Shown here: in pieces, positions 1-12,560 of the stretch
Position numbering within the stretch: the first letter of the stretch is position 1
How the letters are laid out: every line of letters starts with the position of its first letter
Source: Lepisosteus oculatus
Lineage: Eukaryota; Chordata; Actinopteri; Semionotiformes; Lepisosteidae
Direction: 5' to 3'
NCBI RefSeq assembly: GCF_040954835.1
Contig: NC_090723.1
Span: 7,202,001 to 7,266,000 of the forward strand
Length of the DNA stretch: 64,000 bases
Program-made: the position numbers and the translations under genes
Notes under the pieces: generated by a model
Seen by the model: the letters and a program-made list of their open reading frames with translations, nothing else
What the model was told of the DNA's origin: nothing
Databases searched by the model: none

Positions 1-2900
1 CAACATATTTTTGTGAAAAAGAAAATTGCAAACACGAAATGCTGTATTGCTTTTTTTAATGTGCAATGCAATGGCTGTTTCCATAGAAAATGCAGACTGG
101 TCTACCCTATAATGTTTCTATATTGTACATACTGTAAGTGTTAAAAGGATCACTTCACCACAGAGTATGCGTTAGACCCCTCAAGCACAAGTTACCAGGT
201 ACTGACAAGATCTCCACACTATCTTCTTGTGATGTTTGAGGTGGACAGCTCCATCCAGCCTTAAGGTTTCTCTGTGCCCTGGGAGTCACAGGTGTCATGA
301 CCTTGCAGTCTAGAGTAAATGGATTAGCCTTCCTTTGGGTGGGGGCTGAGGAATGCAGGATAGAGAGTCTCTTGGCTGGACATTCACCTTCTGTGATCCT
401 CCAGGATCCTCCTAGGCTGAAACCACCTTGGGCGACTCCGATATCCGTGGGTTTTTCAAAACTCCCTCACACACCAGGGCAAGCTACAAAGATGCCAGAT
501 ATGCCACTGAGCTTCACACACCTGAGTTTCTAAAGCTGTTGACTGCTTAGGAGTGACAGGGAGTGATAACCTTTATTTTTCCTGGACTATATTTAATATG
601 ACAAACAACTCAAAATATGCTCAAATGTTAGCAGCTATGTCCTCTTCAGCTGGATAGCTTTCTTACTAACCCATGATGACAGGAAATTCTTTCCTGCTGT
701 TTAAAAGAACAATAGTTTAACTTCTAACCATCAATAAGAGCAGGATATTCCTCATATTGAGAGGAAAATGGGGTGAACACTCAATCTTGGTTAGACACAC
801 ACCAAAGTACAGAGGGCCTTCTTAAAGAAAGAACCTTCAGCTATGCACTGCTGCAGGGAAGACTGCAACGTTTGCAAGATCTGGGACACATTAAAAGTTC
901 ATTCCAGTTCTAGTGAGTAATATCTTTCTCTTGTGCGTGTGTCCTGGATGATCCACTGAGCTTCCCTTTCCACATGCCCGATCCTCTGCTTTCTCCAGCA
1001 GGAATGAACAGAGGTGAAACATGGTGAATTTGAAAGCACCGAAAGATCAGAGCGTCAGCTGGGCTTGCTCTGCCTGGCGCGCAGCAGAGCCCGATTTCTC
1101 TCGTCAAGCTCGAACAGATCAAGACCTCAATAAAACTCCAGGTCCAGCTCCTCAGGCTGCGCCTGCGCTGCCTGGCTGGGCTTTCAGACGGCAGTACCAA
1201 GACCCACAAGACCAGTTTGCCTTCAATGCAAACAAACTTTTGCAGATCGTCAGATTTCTCTCTGAAGTTGCTATACAGCAAACTTGACCTTGAGGCTTTC
1301 AAAAAGACTGATAAAATAACTTACACCCATGCAAATGAAAATACTGGAATATTGGAATGCGGTTTCTTATAAAGTCATAAAGTCCTGTAGACCCACAATA
1401 TGCTTAAACATTTGCCTGCTGCACAGGGAATGTGACCCGCATTTACTAGAAGATAATGTGACATCTTTAAAAAAAAAACGGTTTATGTGGAGCTCTTCCG
1501 CTACTTCTTTTGATATGTTTCTTAACTTGCTTATCTACAGTAGCTACCAAAGTGAAACTTTTGCATCGTTTCTCAGCTTGCCACATCAACAGAGGGAGTG
1601 TGCAGGGCTGAGACTAGAAAAAAAAAGAAAAGGGAAAAAAAAAAACCATGAACGTCCCCATTTCGAACTCAGAGAAAACCAGAAAGGCAGGCACACATGC
1701 AGCCCAGCTGAAAGGAGTGTGGAGCTTTTAAAGGGGAATGAATCTGCACTGGGCTGGAGCTGCAGCTTTCCTGAGCCCGTCTCTACCTTCTGCCTGCATT
1801 CTGTACCCCTTGATGACACATACACCTTTCCCACCTGATGAGACAAGAATAGCTCCATCCTCTGCACCACAGCACAGCGCACAGGGCGAGCAGGCTGTGG
1901 CGTCTCCATTAATTCGAGCCTAATTGCATTCAATCTGTTCAAGCCCTATCATTTTTCTTATGGCACACGTCTGGGGTTGGAAAGCGTTTTAATAGCAGTA
2001 ATCAGAGTTGTTGAAACAGAGCCTGGCTCATGATTCTCGCATTAATACCTATTTTTGTACTTGTTTTCCATGAGTTTGAAAATAAATGTCTCTACTGTGT
2101 GTGTGGGCATTCCTTTATAAAGTTCTGGAAGCCATATCATTTTTATTGTATATCATGGTCATCTGAATAATCTTGAAGCGGATCTCTGAGCCGTTTATTA
2201 CAGGATGTGTGTCTCCCTATTGGTACCTTGTACGAAGACGTTAACACTCGGTAAGAATCAGCCTTTTTCTTAATCGGAGTGCCACCCCTTTGAACAGGGA
2301 AACTGTGCTCCTAAGGCTCATTTTCTTTTTAGGATATCTGATTGGAGAAGATGGCCCGTGTTTACAAGACTGAGTCATTCAGCATTTTTCTTTTCTTTAA
2401 ACAAAACCAAAATCCCAGTTTCATTCAAGCCAAAATGCGAAGGCTGCTTTTTTTTTTAAAAAAAAAAGCACTGATTGTTTCTCTCCTGGGACCAAGGGGT
2501 GTGTTTTCTAAATGGCACAGCGCAAGTAGTGTGGTTGATCCCAGGGAAGTTTGGTGAGAGATTCTTGCTCTGAATGAAGAGCCACGTGTTGCAGAGCAGA
2601 ACGCATGGCGAGACGCCGTGCACAATCCTACAGCCATCTGCAGTGAGAGACAGGGATGAAAAAATCGGCCCTAGCACGTCAAAGCACACTCTTGGTCTGC
2701 GTAGGGAACCATATCAGGCCTTTCCTTTATTTTCCAAGCTTTTCTCAACTTACACATCTCATTAATTACTAGTATTACTTTATGCAATACTGAAATACAA
2801 ATATTGAATTATTTAACAGGGCTTAACCTTAATTAATTTAATTATGCACACCAATACTACATCCAAATCTGTTTTGTGATTGGGGATACAACACTTTTTG
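1..2900. other. Intergenic stretch, no gene recognised
   Basis: No reading frame here resembles a known protein. The longest open frame, about 169 codons on the plus strand near 1329-1838, is lysine-rich low-complexity sequence with no domain and no splice context. The part from about 1900 to 2300 is unique-looking and rich in TAAT and ATTA cores, so it could be a non-coding regulatory element. Conservation cannot be judged from one sequence. Confidence 0.5.
2445..2470. repeat. Perfect 26-bp palindrome TGC-T10-A10-GCA
   Basis: A run of ten T is followed directly by ten A and is bounded by TGC and GCA, so the whole 26 bp is self-complementary. It may be a slippage product or a cruciform-prone site. 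No function is implied. Confidence 0.9.
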
Positions 2901-2954
2901 TCTCAACATTTTTCAGCACCAGCATTTTGCTCATTAGGGGGTCTTTGTATCCCT

Positions 2955-3232
2955 CTGTCTTCTAATTATTTAATCCAATCCAGGGTCACAGGAAGCCATA
3001 GGCTAACCGAGCAAAGCAATGGGCACAAGGCAGGATGCCAGTCAATCACAGCACAGACACACACACACACACTCACCCCAGGGCCAGTTTTCTCAGAAGC
3101 CAATTAACCTACCAGCATGTCTTTGGACACCAACACAGGGAGAACATGCAAACTCCACACAGATAGCACCCCAGGTCCAGAATTGAACCCCACAGCTGCA
3201 AGGCAGCACTGCTAACCACTGCGGCACCATCC
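2955..3232 (+). mobile_element. L2-like LINE 3' UTR fragment
   Basis: The stretch has the usual order of modules of a fish LINE 3' tail: 'ccagggtcacaggaagcc', then 'gcaggatgccagtcaatc', a short CA run, 'gggccagttttctcagaagc', 'accagcatgtctttgga', 'gggagaacatgcaaactcc', and an 'attgaacccc...gctaaccactgcggcacc' end. The same modules recur at 56565-56715, 58430-58530, 60636-60758 and 63835-63925. It is non-coding and 5' truncated. The exact clade (L2 or a relative) is from memory of such tails, not a database match. Confidence 0.7.
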
Positions 3233-3611
3233 CACACTTGCTCTTAAAAAGCAAAAGTTTCATGATAAGATCAAACCACCGGGTGATTAGATGTAGGAAA
3301 CAATGTGTTGGCTCAGTTTGGCCATGTGGTTTCGTTGGCTGGTTTGGGCCGGTCCAAATCAATTTGAATAGGGAAGAGAGGGCACTGGGGCTGCTGAACA
3401 TGTGAGGTAGTGCCCACTGAGAGCATCAATATGTGGTGAAGCATACAAACTGGAAATAAGAAAACTTTTTTATTTTTAAAATGTGACAACATATTCAATT
3501 TTGCCACATGCCTGTCTGGCCATGGCAGTCCTTAAGTGTTAAGGGTAAATCAAAGCTTAACAATGGACAGAACTAGTATCGCTGATGTATCTATTCATAA
3601 ATAACAAGAAA

Positions 3612-3960
3612 AATTTCTTACACTCATATAGCGCTTTTCTGGCCACTCCACTCAAAGTGCTTTACAGGTAATGGGGATCCCCTCCACCAGCACCAATATG
3701 TAGCTGCACGGCAGCCAAAGTGCGCCTGAACGCTCACCACACACCAGCTCTCAGTGGGGAGGAGAACAGAGTGATGAAGCCAGTTCAGAGATGGGGATTA
3801 CAAAAAGGCCATGATTGGTAAAGGCCAGGGGAAAATTTGGCCAGGATGGTGGGGTAACACCCTTACTCTTTTCGAGAAACACCCAGGGATTTTTAATGAC
3901 CACAGCGAGTCAAAAAATCGGTTTTAAGTCTCATCCAAAGGACGCCGCCTTGTCCCTACC
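3612..3960 (+). repeat. Interspersed repeat family A, copy 1
   Basis: It begins 'atagcgcttttctgg' and contains 'agtgctttacaggtaatgg', 'cagctctcagtggggagga', 'gtgatgaagccagttcagag' and 'ggtaaaggccagggg'. It ends near 'gtctcatccaaaggacg'. A second copy at 38040-38290, inside RETSAT intron 1, shares these blocks in the same order and orientation. It is non-coding, and its mobilisation class is unknown to me. Confidence 0.85.
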
Positions 3961-6600
3961 TGGCTGCTGATGTTCTAAGAATCCTGGGTGAATATGCAGC
4001 ACATTCTGCAGAGCTGATAAGTGCACTGTGTTTGGAGGTGTTGCTACAATCCCTGCCCAGAGAGCAGGTGAGGAGGGGGAGTGGGAGAGACAGAGCCATC
4101 GGAAATCATCACCAGGTGGGCTAAGTCTCACCTGGCGCTCCTCTGCTCTCCCAGATGTCTTCCTAGGTGCCACGGCACCTCCAGACTGCTGGGCTTGATT
4201 ACAGAGGGCTGCCTGCTTCCCACACAGGTGTTCCTATCCACCTCCCCTGCCCTGTACAACAATTACCAGCTCTCCTGCCAAGGAAGAGCTGTTTTTCAGC
4301 CACGTGGAGGATGTCAATGTATACATCCTGAGCAAGCGGTACAGGATACCCACAGGGTGAAGATAAGCCACGCTATTTACCAACACCCATATCTATTGTG
4401 TGGGAGACAGGGAAATACAAACCAACTTTTCACATAGTGCGTGGAACGCACCACGAACATAGAGCTGCTAAATGAGCCAATCTGTAGCTCTGATCTTTTG
4501 AAGCAGACAGCTGAAGGAGAACTCTGAAAGCCACAGGTAATGGCTGTGGTTGTGTCACTTACAGCTTTGTACAAAGGACAGGTAATGGCCTCGCTGGTAC
4601 ACAAGCCTTAGATACACGTGGCCTGCAGCAATTAAAAAAGGCCACTGAGAGAGAAGTTGATCTATTGGAAAAATGCTTGGCTCCAGGCCAAATGCGTTGC
4701 AAAACCGTGCAGACTGCAGCCAAGCACGTAAAGCAGGTGTATCATATCATTAACCCTAACTAGTATACTTACTCTGGAATGATAATGTTTACCTAGGAAT
4801 AATTTCATCTCCATGTGGAGCTGTGACCCCCATCTTCTCAGCGACTCGTACAATTAACACAGCAGGGCACCAACGCCCAGAATCTGGTACTGTAAATAAC
4901 TGTTTAGCCCTAAACTGGGTAATAACCATTGTCTCGTCTCAGAGCAGCTCAGTACCAGTTTGGAACTGGAACACATTCATTGGGGAAGAGACTGTGGGCC
5001 TTCTAATAATTTATACCCAGCAACCCCAATAAGAAACTGCTTCCGTGGAACAGAGTTAAGTAGTATTAAGGACTGCTTCGCGACAGCTCTGCGTTCTTTA
5101 TAATAAGTCTTATCCTCTTCCTCTCTTAAGGTTTGGGAACCATACAATTAACAATGTGTTTTTTTTAATAGAACATTCCTCTTCAGCACATTAGTAGGGG
5201 GCTGTATGGTTCAGTCTAGAGCATTTGGACTAAACTCTAATGCTTTGAAAAAATGGCAGGTCTTTTCCTCAAGTATCAAGGGACATTTCGAACTGAGACT
5301 TTACACCACATGAAAAAGAAACGATTGAAACTAGCTAAATCTTTTTGTCGTTGATTTTCATATAATTTTAATTTGCTCACTGTTTTTTATCACAATTGTA
5401 AGTGGTCCTGAGAAACACTGTCCAGAATTGCTGATACAGGCATTCCACAATTTCTTTTGAATGTAATGGGGAAACCTTAACAGCACAAGAAAATTACAAT
5501 ACCCACCTGTAAATAACTGCAGATATGGTGCTATCAAAACATTATTCAGGCCATTTAGGGGGCTAGATCACTGTCCAGAGTGTTGCTCTTACTCAGTTGT
5601 AAAGATGAACAGACAGCCCACAGCTTCTGTTAAGTCCATCTGCTGTGTGCCCTGAGAGACACTGAGAATTCCTGGGATAGATTCAAAAGACTGGTAGTTC
5701 TTCCCAGTGGATCTCCGGAGTGAACAGAGAGGAGAAGTCTGTAGCTCTGGGTTAATGTATCGACCATTCTTGTCCCTCACTGGATAGGAAGCTGACAGTT
5801 GAAGGTGGGGTTGGGGATCGGGCAGTGAGAGGTCTCTCAGGGATTCTCTGTGACCTCAGGCATCTGTGTGAGCTGAGCAAAAAAGGGGGTGGGGGTGGTC
5901 CCATATTTCTGTTCTAAAGGCCATCCCAGCTCTGCCTCCTATAGAGCTCTATACCACAAGTGATGGTTGTTTCCGCTTTCCAAAGAGGAAGAATGGGGGA
6001 AAAAAAAAAGCTTTCACCTCCTCATTCATTTTTCTGCTCTGCATGCGTTCAGTAGCTAGTTTTGCCATTGGGACTTTTCCCAGAGTGAATTTCAATACCT
6101 CTCCAGTTTATCCCTAGTTCAAAGCTCAAGCTTTTGTTAGCTTCTATTAGTGTCAGTAGTTGTTTCAGATACTATAGTGCGTTGGTTTTAGATGTTCTTT
6201 TTAAACAGTAATTAAACAGTGTTAATAGCACTGGAGTAAGGGGTCGATTGCACTCTCAAGTCATTCCTTACACTAAGAGTGCTATTTTGATGGGTGCCAG
6301 GTGCAGAAACACGTCATTGAATTCACTGGGTGACCAAGAGAAACCATCAGTGGTAACCCCTCTGTCATGTGCATGGCAGGGTCGGGGGAACTGGGAAGAT
6401 GTCACTGGGAGTGACCAACAGAGCAAGACAAGAGTGGAAATGGACAATTTACAAATAATCTAAATAAACAGGCATTCTAAACAAGTTAACACAATGAGAA
6501 AAGGGAAGTTGCCCACACTGCTGTATCCCCGTAAAGCTTTCTGAGATAGTTCAAGCAGGTAGCTGTGTCAGCATGCGTAGGCTGAAAAGGAACAGGTCAA
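3961..6600. other. Intergenic stretch, no gene recognised
   Basis: Only short open frames without recognisable motifs and AT-rich unique sequence are seen. No RNA gene or tandem array is visible. Confidence 0.5.
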
Positions 6601-6722
6601 GGTTTATTCCAGGCTGAAAAGAGAAGAAAGGAAACAGTGTTTTGGCAGTGGAGCCTTCTTCGGGTGTGTCAGGTGTGCTGAAACATCGTGCCTCCTTTGT
6701 TCTCTTTTCAGCAGGGAATAAA
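6601..6722. mobile_element. Fold-back element with 24-26 bp inverted arms
   Basis: The left arm 'ggtttattccaggctgaaaa' continuing with 'gagaag' (6601-6626) is nearly the reverse complement of the right arm 'ttctcttttcagcaggg' continuing with 'aataaa' (6699-6722). The central 70 bp includes 'gttttggcagtggagcc' and 'ttcttcgggtgtgtc'. A related element with the same left arm and core lies at 51635-52011. This is non-coding, and I have no firm family name. Confidence 0.75.
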
Positions 6723-6841
6723 GCTTTATGAGAGCCCAGCTATTAAGAGTGAAAATCTGCTCGCTACATGAAAAAAACGGAATTACTATAGCTCCTATAA
6801 ACAAAAACTCATATAGTGAGGGATTACTGCACAATCAGCTG

Positions 6842-7055
6842 GAAATTCACCCTCACCGTCTACTGCAAGTACAGTTAGAAATTCACCCTCACCGTCTACT
6901 GCAAGTACAGTTAGAAATTCACCCTCGCCATCTACAGCAAGTACGGTTAGAAATTCCCCTTCAGGTTACTGTAAGTAGTCAGTTAGAAACTCTTTCTGAG
7001 GCTACAGTAAGTACAGACAGAAATTCGCCCACAGTCTATACTAAGTACTGTACAA
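6842..7055. repeat. 36-bp minisatellite, about six units
   Basis: Units of 36 bp start at about 6842, 6878, 6914, 6950, 6985 and 7020, with a core like 'gaaattcaccctcaccgtc' then 'tactgcaagtacagtta'. The first two units are nearly identical and later ones diverge. Since 36 is a multiple of three, one plus-strand frame stays open from 6728 to 7060 and would encode a 12-residue repeat. The open frame is probably a by-product of the repeat, as no gene context is visible. Confidence 0.9.
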
Positions 7056-9925
7056 TATAGTGAACGAATGCAGGTCACACCTATGTATTGTGGTCTTGTA
7101 TCTGAGGTTACTTGCTCATTTCTAATATGAAGTACCTGGCTTATTAATTTAAACTTGTTTTTAAGTGGGAGAACAATCACTACTATCCTCAAACCCATTT
7201 TTCTTTTACTCCAGTGTGTGACCATTACTTTGAAGGACGTTTGAATTTGTTGTTTAGGGTGGATGATCACTATATAAATCTATGTCATTCTTGTCAATGC
7301 CAAATAACAGTGCATTATACAGAACAGAATCCAGCTAAAATAATCATTTATTCTGGAACGCTAGAGTTGGCTGATTGCTAGTATTCCATGACAACAAAAT
7401 AATGCATAATATTGCTCTTTACTGTCTATTACCCTAACCCACCACAGCATTCTCACAGACAAAAGAAACCTTGTGCACTGGAGTGGGAGCCTTCTGTCTG
7501 ATTAAGACACAACAAGAAATGAGGATCTAAAGGTCATTAAAGTAGCCATCCAGGCAGGTTTGTATATGTGTGTTGGTGCAGCCACAGAGCTTTCAGGTTT
7601 CATGGTGCAAACAACAGCTGAGAGATAATGGAAGCACATTACAGCCTCCTCATGACATGTTCAGACACTAAGCAGACAGCATTCCTTTAGAACAGACCCC
7701 CTCCCCTAAGCGAAGTGCCTCCAGCCTCCCTCTCACTCATCCTTCGAAGAAAGAACTGTTTAGCACTGCCGTCTGTGCGGTGTAGGAGCCCAGGTATATT
7801 CAACACAAAGGGAGCTCTCTTTCAGCTACTGCAACAAAAGAAAGGCGCTGGCTTCATTTTTCACACTGAACAGACGAAAGCGCAATGTCTAATTACGAAT
7901 TAGAACGGCAGCTTAATGAAAACACACACACACATGCGCACATAGGTACACACACTCAGGCGCGTGTGCATACAGCCACAAGCCGCCAGTCTCTGGCAGC
8001 AGGTAAGCCAGAGAGCTCCAATGTGCACGCTCAAATGCAGAGCTAAAAAAAAAAGATGGATATAACCAAAGAACAGTAGCTAAGTTTAGACTTTGTAGAC
8101 TTTCCGTTTAATATTCAGTACTGTATATGACTTATTTGCAATGTTTCAGTGACCTACACGTGCAGGAATAAGCAAGTGAATGAGAATATGTAACCCTGGA
8201 AGATCACAGTCCCCCTTCAGTCCATTTCCAGTCTATGCGTGAGTAGACTGCAAAGAGGCTGTAGATTCTTTAGTTTGAGGTGGACCTTCCCTGACTCCCC
8301 TCTTTGACCTTTGCTGTTTATCCCCCCTTCCCCTGACAGGCCTGCCTGTCAAGCTGCAGTGTTTCTTTGACTCTCTAGCCCCCCTCTTATTTTAAGCTGA
8401 GATCCTTTTTTGTCTCATCTACCTGTCTCTGCTTGCCCGGTGAATAGCTGAAGTGCCTCAGCCTTCAGAGCTGAGAGATTTGCCTGGGATCCCACCCCAG
8501 CCAGGCTACGATAAGTACCCTGTCGTACACACAGACCGCACCCTCAAGCCTGCCTGGCACCTGTCTTCCTCAAGACACCAGGAGTGGGAGGAAGAACAGA
8601 AGGCCGATGTGTAAAATGGTAATGACCTCCCCATCGGTCTTGATATCGCTCTGGGTTAGAGGGATATTTCTCTCCTTCCAGATTTTTATACTTCTACAAC
8701 ATGAAAGAAGAGAGAAGCATGTGAAAAGGAGGAAAAACGGCACAAACTGAGGGGTGGGGAGGGTGACTGACAGTCAGTTCTACTCCTTTGTCATTTGCTG
8801 CTTCAGAGCAAAAGACAATGTGGTCACATACTGTATGAACTTCCGGGGGCAGCACCTTAAAAGAGTTGACATATGGTTGACACAGGTAAACTTTGGAGAA
8901 CACCTCTAAATCTTGCAGGTTCAATCAGTCCCACCTCAGGAAGAAGGAGCTAGCCCAAAAATAAACTTGGCGGTCAACAACACCTGACCTCACATTGGAA
9001 TGACCCTGAAACGAACTCTTCTTGTTGAAGTAAAACAATCTGACCGCACTTTTCTGTTTAAATTTACCCATCGCCACACCTCTGTTGAAAACACTGGAAA
9101 CTCCTGAATCGATTAACTCGGCTAACAGAACCGTATGACAGCAACGGCCACACGATTAACTCATTTTTTTTTACTTCAACAATCTTTCCTGTTACATTTA
9201 TGTATATGTGTTATATGCACAAGGAATTAATTAGTACTCACTCTTTCTCTGTTCCTGTGTAATCTCATCCTTGGCATTTTCTTTCGTTTCATTTTGAATG
9301 CTTCCCAAACCCTGTGTGGGTCTCCAGGTTGAAATCTTGTGTATGATGGACAGGTGTTTATCAAAGATGGCTGCCAGTAGCCTAACAGGGCTTTAAGATG
9401 GCTGACACTGCCACATTGACAGAAGAAAGATGGCTGCTGACCTTGGGGTTAAAGGTTACCGGGAGGTCGTAATTAAAGTTAGTCCTTCCAAGATCATCTG
9501 TGTTTTCTGCAGCTTGAAATGCATCAATGACCTCTGAGAAATTGCAAGCAGAGCTGTCAATGAGAAACACTGTAAAGCTATAATCATAGTCAAGTATGTG
9601 GAAATAACAAAATAGGAGAATTAGAAAACACTATAGGAGAGCAATCAAAACGTTTCAGATCAAATTCAAGTCTGAACAAATCACCTGGCAGATGATGTTT
9701 AATGCAACAAGTGCAGAAATCTACATGCAGGTAGCAAAAACATGAAATCTGAGTACAACACTGAAGAGAACTCATATACTCTGTGAAAGGGAGTTAGGTG
9801 TTTATTTTGACATATTCCGTCATTTATATGTCTAGAAAACATATAGAACCAATAAACACAACAAACAGCATAAAATGTAAATCAAGGGATGTTATGTTTA
9901 AATTGAACAATGCACTACTTAGTCA
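7056..9925. other. Intergenic stretch, no gene recognised
   Basis: Unique-looking sequence with a CA-rich simple repeat at about 7920-7970. No reading frame with recognisable domains was seen on either strand. Confidence 0.5.
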
Positions 9926-10290
9926 TCATTTAGAAAACTTGGTCAGAAGGTCCTGCACTGACAGCCTGAAGGAACTGAACAGACAGAGAAATTTAATAGG
10001 GGACAATATACATGTATTCAAACCCATCAAAGGCACTGATGGGTGAACCCAGAGGACCTCTACAGAGTGAGCAGTGGAACACCAACCACAGGACACGAGT
10101 AGAAACGACATGGAGGTACATTTAAAACCGAAAAGAAGGTGGCTCCTTTCACCCAAAGGGTTGTAGGAGTATGGAGCAAGCTAACCCGTCACGTTGCTGA
10201 AGCTGAAGATTCTTAGATCATTAAGCTACTAACTACTAAATGGGCTGGAATAAATAGTCTCCTCTTGTTTGTAACCTTTCTGCTATCCTT
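9926..10290 (+). mobile_element. Decayed LINE, C-terminal ORF end and 3' UTR
   Basis: Around 9960-10045 the plus strand reads NLIGDNIHVFKPIKGTDG and then, after a stop, continues like NPEDLY. This resembles the 'RGDxIxVFKxxKGxxxVNPEDL' segment near the C terminus of CR1/L2-type reverse-transcriptase proteins. It is followed by the nucleotide relatives of the 'FxQRVVxxWNxLP' segment ('cccaaagggttgtaggagta') and by 'atgggctggaataaatagtc' and 'ctcctcttgtttgtaac', a common 3' end. Several stops and small indels show it is dead. Relatives lie at 19205-19450 and 62680-62860. Confidence 0.7.
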
Positions 10291-11649
10291 GTGGGACTCA
10301 CAGTGTGAGAGCTGGGAAATGATCTGAAAGTTTGTGGCTTGAGTGACCTCGGGCTTCAAGAAAATGTGGTCCACATCTTCCCCAAAGCTGGCATGAGAGT
10401 GAGCCGACTGCCAGTCCCAATGGGTGTTCGTGACATGGTTCTGTACTTAAATCTGCTTGGCAGGAAATTCAAGTTGACTAACAAGTGTAAAATCTGTTGT
10501 TACTTGAGCGCGTGGTGATGATCTTCCCTCGACATCCTGCAGGTTCAGGTATGGCACCCATTCAAAGGCAAGATTCCAAAGGCCCCCGTCCGCCCTCGAG
10601 GAAGATCTGTCTCGGAGACAAAGCTGGAGAGCAGCTGTGGGCACGCGGCCCTTCTCCAGCCTGCCGGTGCCAAGCCTGGCTCGTTGCCCACGTCTGTGGT
10701 GGGGCAAGGGCTGTGCCTGAAGGTGTGCTTCTCATCCGGTGCCATCTGCCCCCACCCTGTGCCTGGGAACTCCCCATCAACAGAGTGAAGACTCAGTCAG
10801 ACAGCCAGAGCAATCAAATCTTGGATGGGCTTTGCGGAAAAGGTGGAATTTGAAATCACTTTTCTACCTTCTATTATGAGAGAAACTTCCCTGTTTCTTC
10901 TTGTGGCAGGGGGACAGAGGGTAAGCTCCCCAGCTATAAAAAAGGCACATATATACTACTGATCTGTCTCCCATACAGCAGCTTCATACAAAAGGAGCTG
11001 CTTTTTCTTTTGGTCCGTTTATAACCAACACCCCGCCCCAATACCAGTTCTGTTCATTTTGTCTTGGGGATAAAATGAATGAGATTTAAAAGAACCAAGT
11101 TAACACTGAATAGCAGAAAAAAAACATTGTTATACATTGATCAGGTCTCTAAGAGCACACAGGCTCCGATAAAACATTTTGTTTTGCAAAGTACTATACA
11201 GAACTTTCCTTCCCCAATATGTTCTCTGTTTTCTCTTCATCCCCATGGGGAATAAAGTAAGTGATGTTTATGAAAAAGAAGGGGATGCACAGTGTTACAG
11301 CTGTGAATTTTCCCTTCCGTCTTCGTCCCATGTTTCGGAAATGAGAAAGAAACATTTAGAGTGCAGCAAACTGAAAATCCACAGCCTCCCAAATTCCCTC
11401 TCCCCTAACCCAGCCCCTCCTTTTGTCTGAAACCCAGTGGTTTTTAACAAAGATGATGCCTCCTGAGCTCGTCATTTTTCCTTCTCGTATTACTGTGTAA
11501 CTTGATCGGTGGTGTGCTGAAGCTATGTTGCCACAACCAAAACATTAACCCATTAGTCTCGCGAAGAATATGCAAAACCAGCAAATCAGGAGCAGTACTG
11601 GCAAGTTTTACTGCATATATTTGATTCTGGTTGAAAAACATGTGACACA

Positions 11650-11815
11650 CTGAAGCTGTCACAGTGTCGTCTTCCCTTTATCCACACATACCATGGCCTT
11701 CTTGCAGAAAGCACAGTGCAATCGTGGCAGGGATCCAGAGAGGTATGACAAACCATAGCAGGGTTAATGCACTGTTTAACTGCAATAACGCCACAGTAAA
11801 ATTGTCATGCTAATA
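11650..11815 (+). repeat. Interspersed repeat family B, copy 1
   Basis: It shares with 12388-12560 the blocks 'gtcttccc', 'gcagaaagcacagtgcaat', 'ccagagag', 'gacaaaccatagcag' and 'taactgcaata', in the same order and orientation. The two copies are about 740 bp apart and diverged by substitutions and small indels. Non-coding, class unknown. Confidence 0.85.
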
Positions 11816-12351
11816 TCCCCTTTCCAGCTTTCAAAATGGTCTCTTCTTTGCAAGACGAAAATGGTGATGAGTTGAATTATTTAGTACAAATAAAGTACAG
11901 GCGGCTCTATGCCTGTTTCTCCTTTCAAAACAGAACAGGGACCAGTCTTTCCGGCAGTATTTACAGGCTTCACTCCAGAGCCTCAGGTTGAGTTACCAGC
12001 CATCTGGAGGTTTTGTGGAACTGGACTTGTTCCTCATTTCTCTCCACTGTATCTGTCTCCGTTTTTGCTGTAGTAAAAAAAAAAAGTGAAAGACGTGGGG
12101 TTTGGGGTTGATCCAAAATTTTTGTTTGGGGGGGGTGAGTGAGTATTTTCTCACTGTTCAGCTTAGCTTTTCCAATTACTCTGTTTTGAATGTGTCTTTT
12201 TTTTTGGTGAAGGATCTCATGTATGAGGGGTAAGGGCTTGGTACAATGGATATTTTCGTTTAAGTGCTTGACCGACAGTAAACCACCAATAAAATGTGAA
12301 CAAATTTGCTTTTGGGCTTTGTTTTACAGGTTTTACTGGAAACGGAAGCTG

Positions 12352-12377
12352 TATACTTTCAAGCATGTGAAAGTATA
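12352..12377. repeat. Hairpin, 10-bp perfect arms
   Basis: TATACTTTCA, a six-base loop AGCATG, then TGAAAGTATA. It lies just before family B copy 2, while no matching hairpin precedes copy 1. Confidence 0.85.
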
Positions 12378-12387
12378 TTATGCACTG

Positions 12388-12560
12388 AAACAGGCGCAGT
12401 GTTGTCTTCCCCTTTCAAACGTTTACTGTGATCTAACTGCAGAAAGCACAGTGCAATCATGGCAAGGGCCCAGAGAGATCCGACAAACCATAGCAGAGCA
12501 CAGTTTAAACATTGCTTAACTGCAGTAAAGCCAATGCAAAACTATCATTACTAACATTTA
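12388..12560 (+). repeat. Interspersed repeat family B, copy 2
   Basis: Direct-orientation relative of 11650-11815, with the shared blocks described there. A run beginning 'gagcacagtttaaac' is better preserved here than in copy 1. Confidence 0.85.

Noticed and set aside
1329-1838. 169-codon plus-strand open frame
   Set aside because: Lysine-rich low-complexity sequence over A-runs, with no domain and no promoter or splice context.
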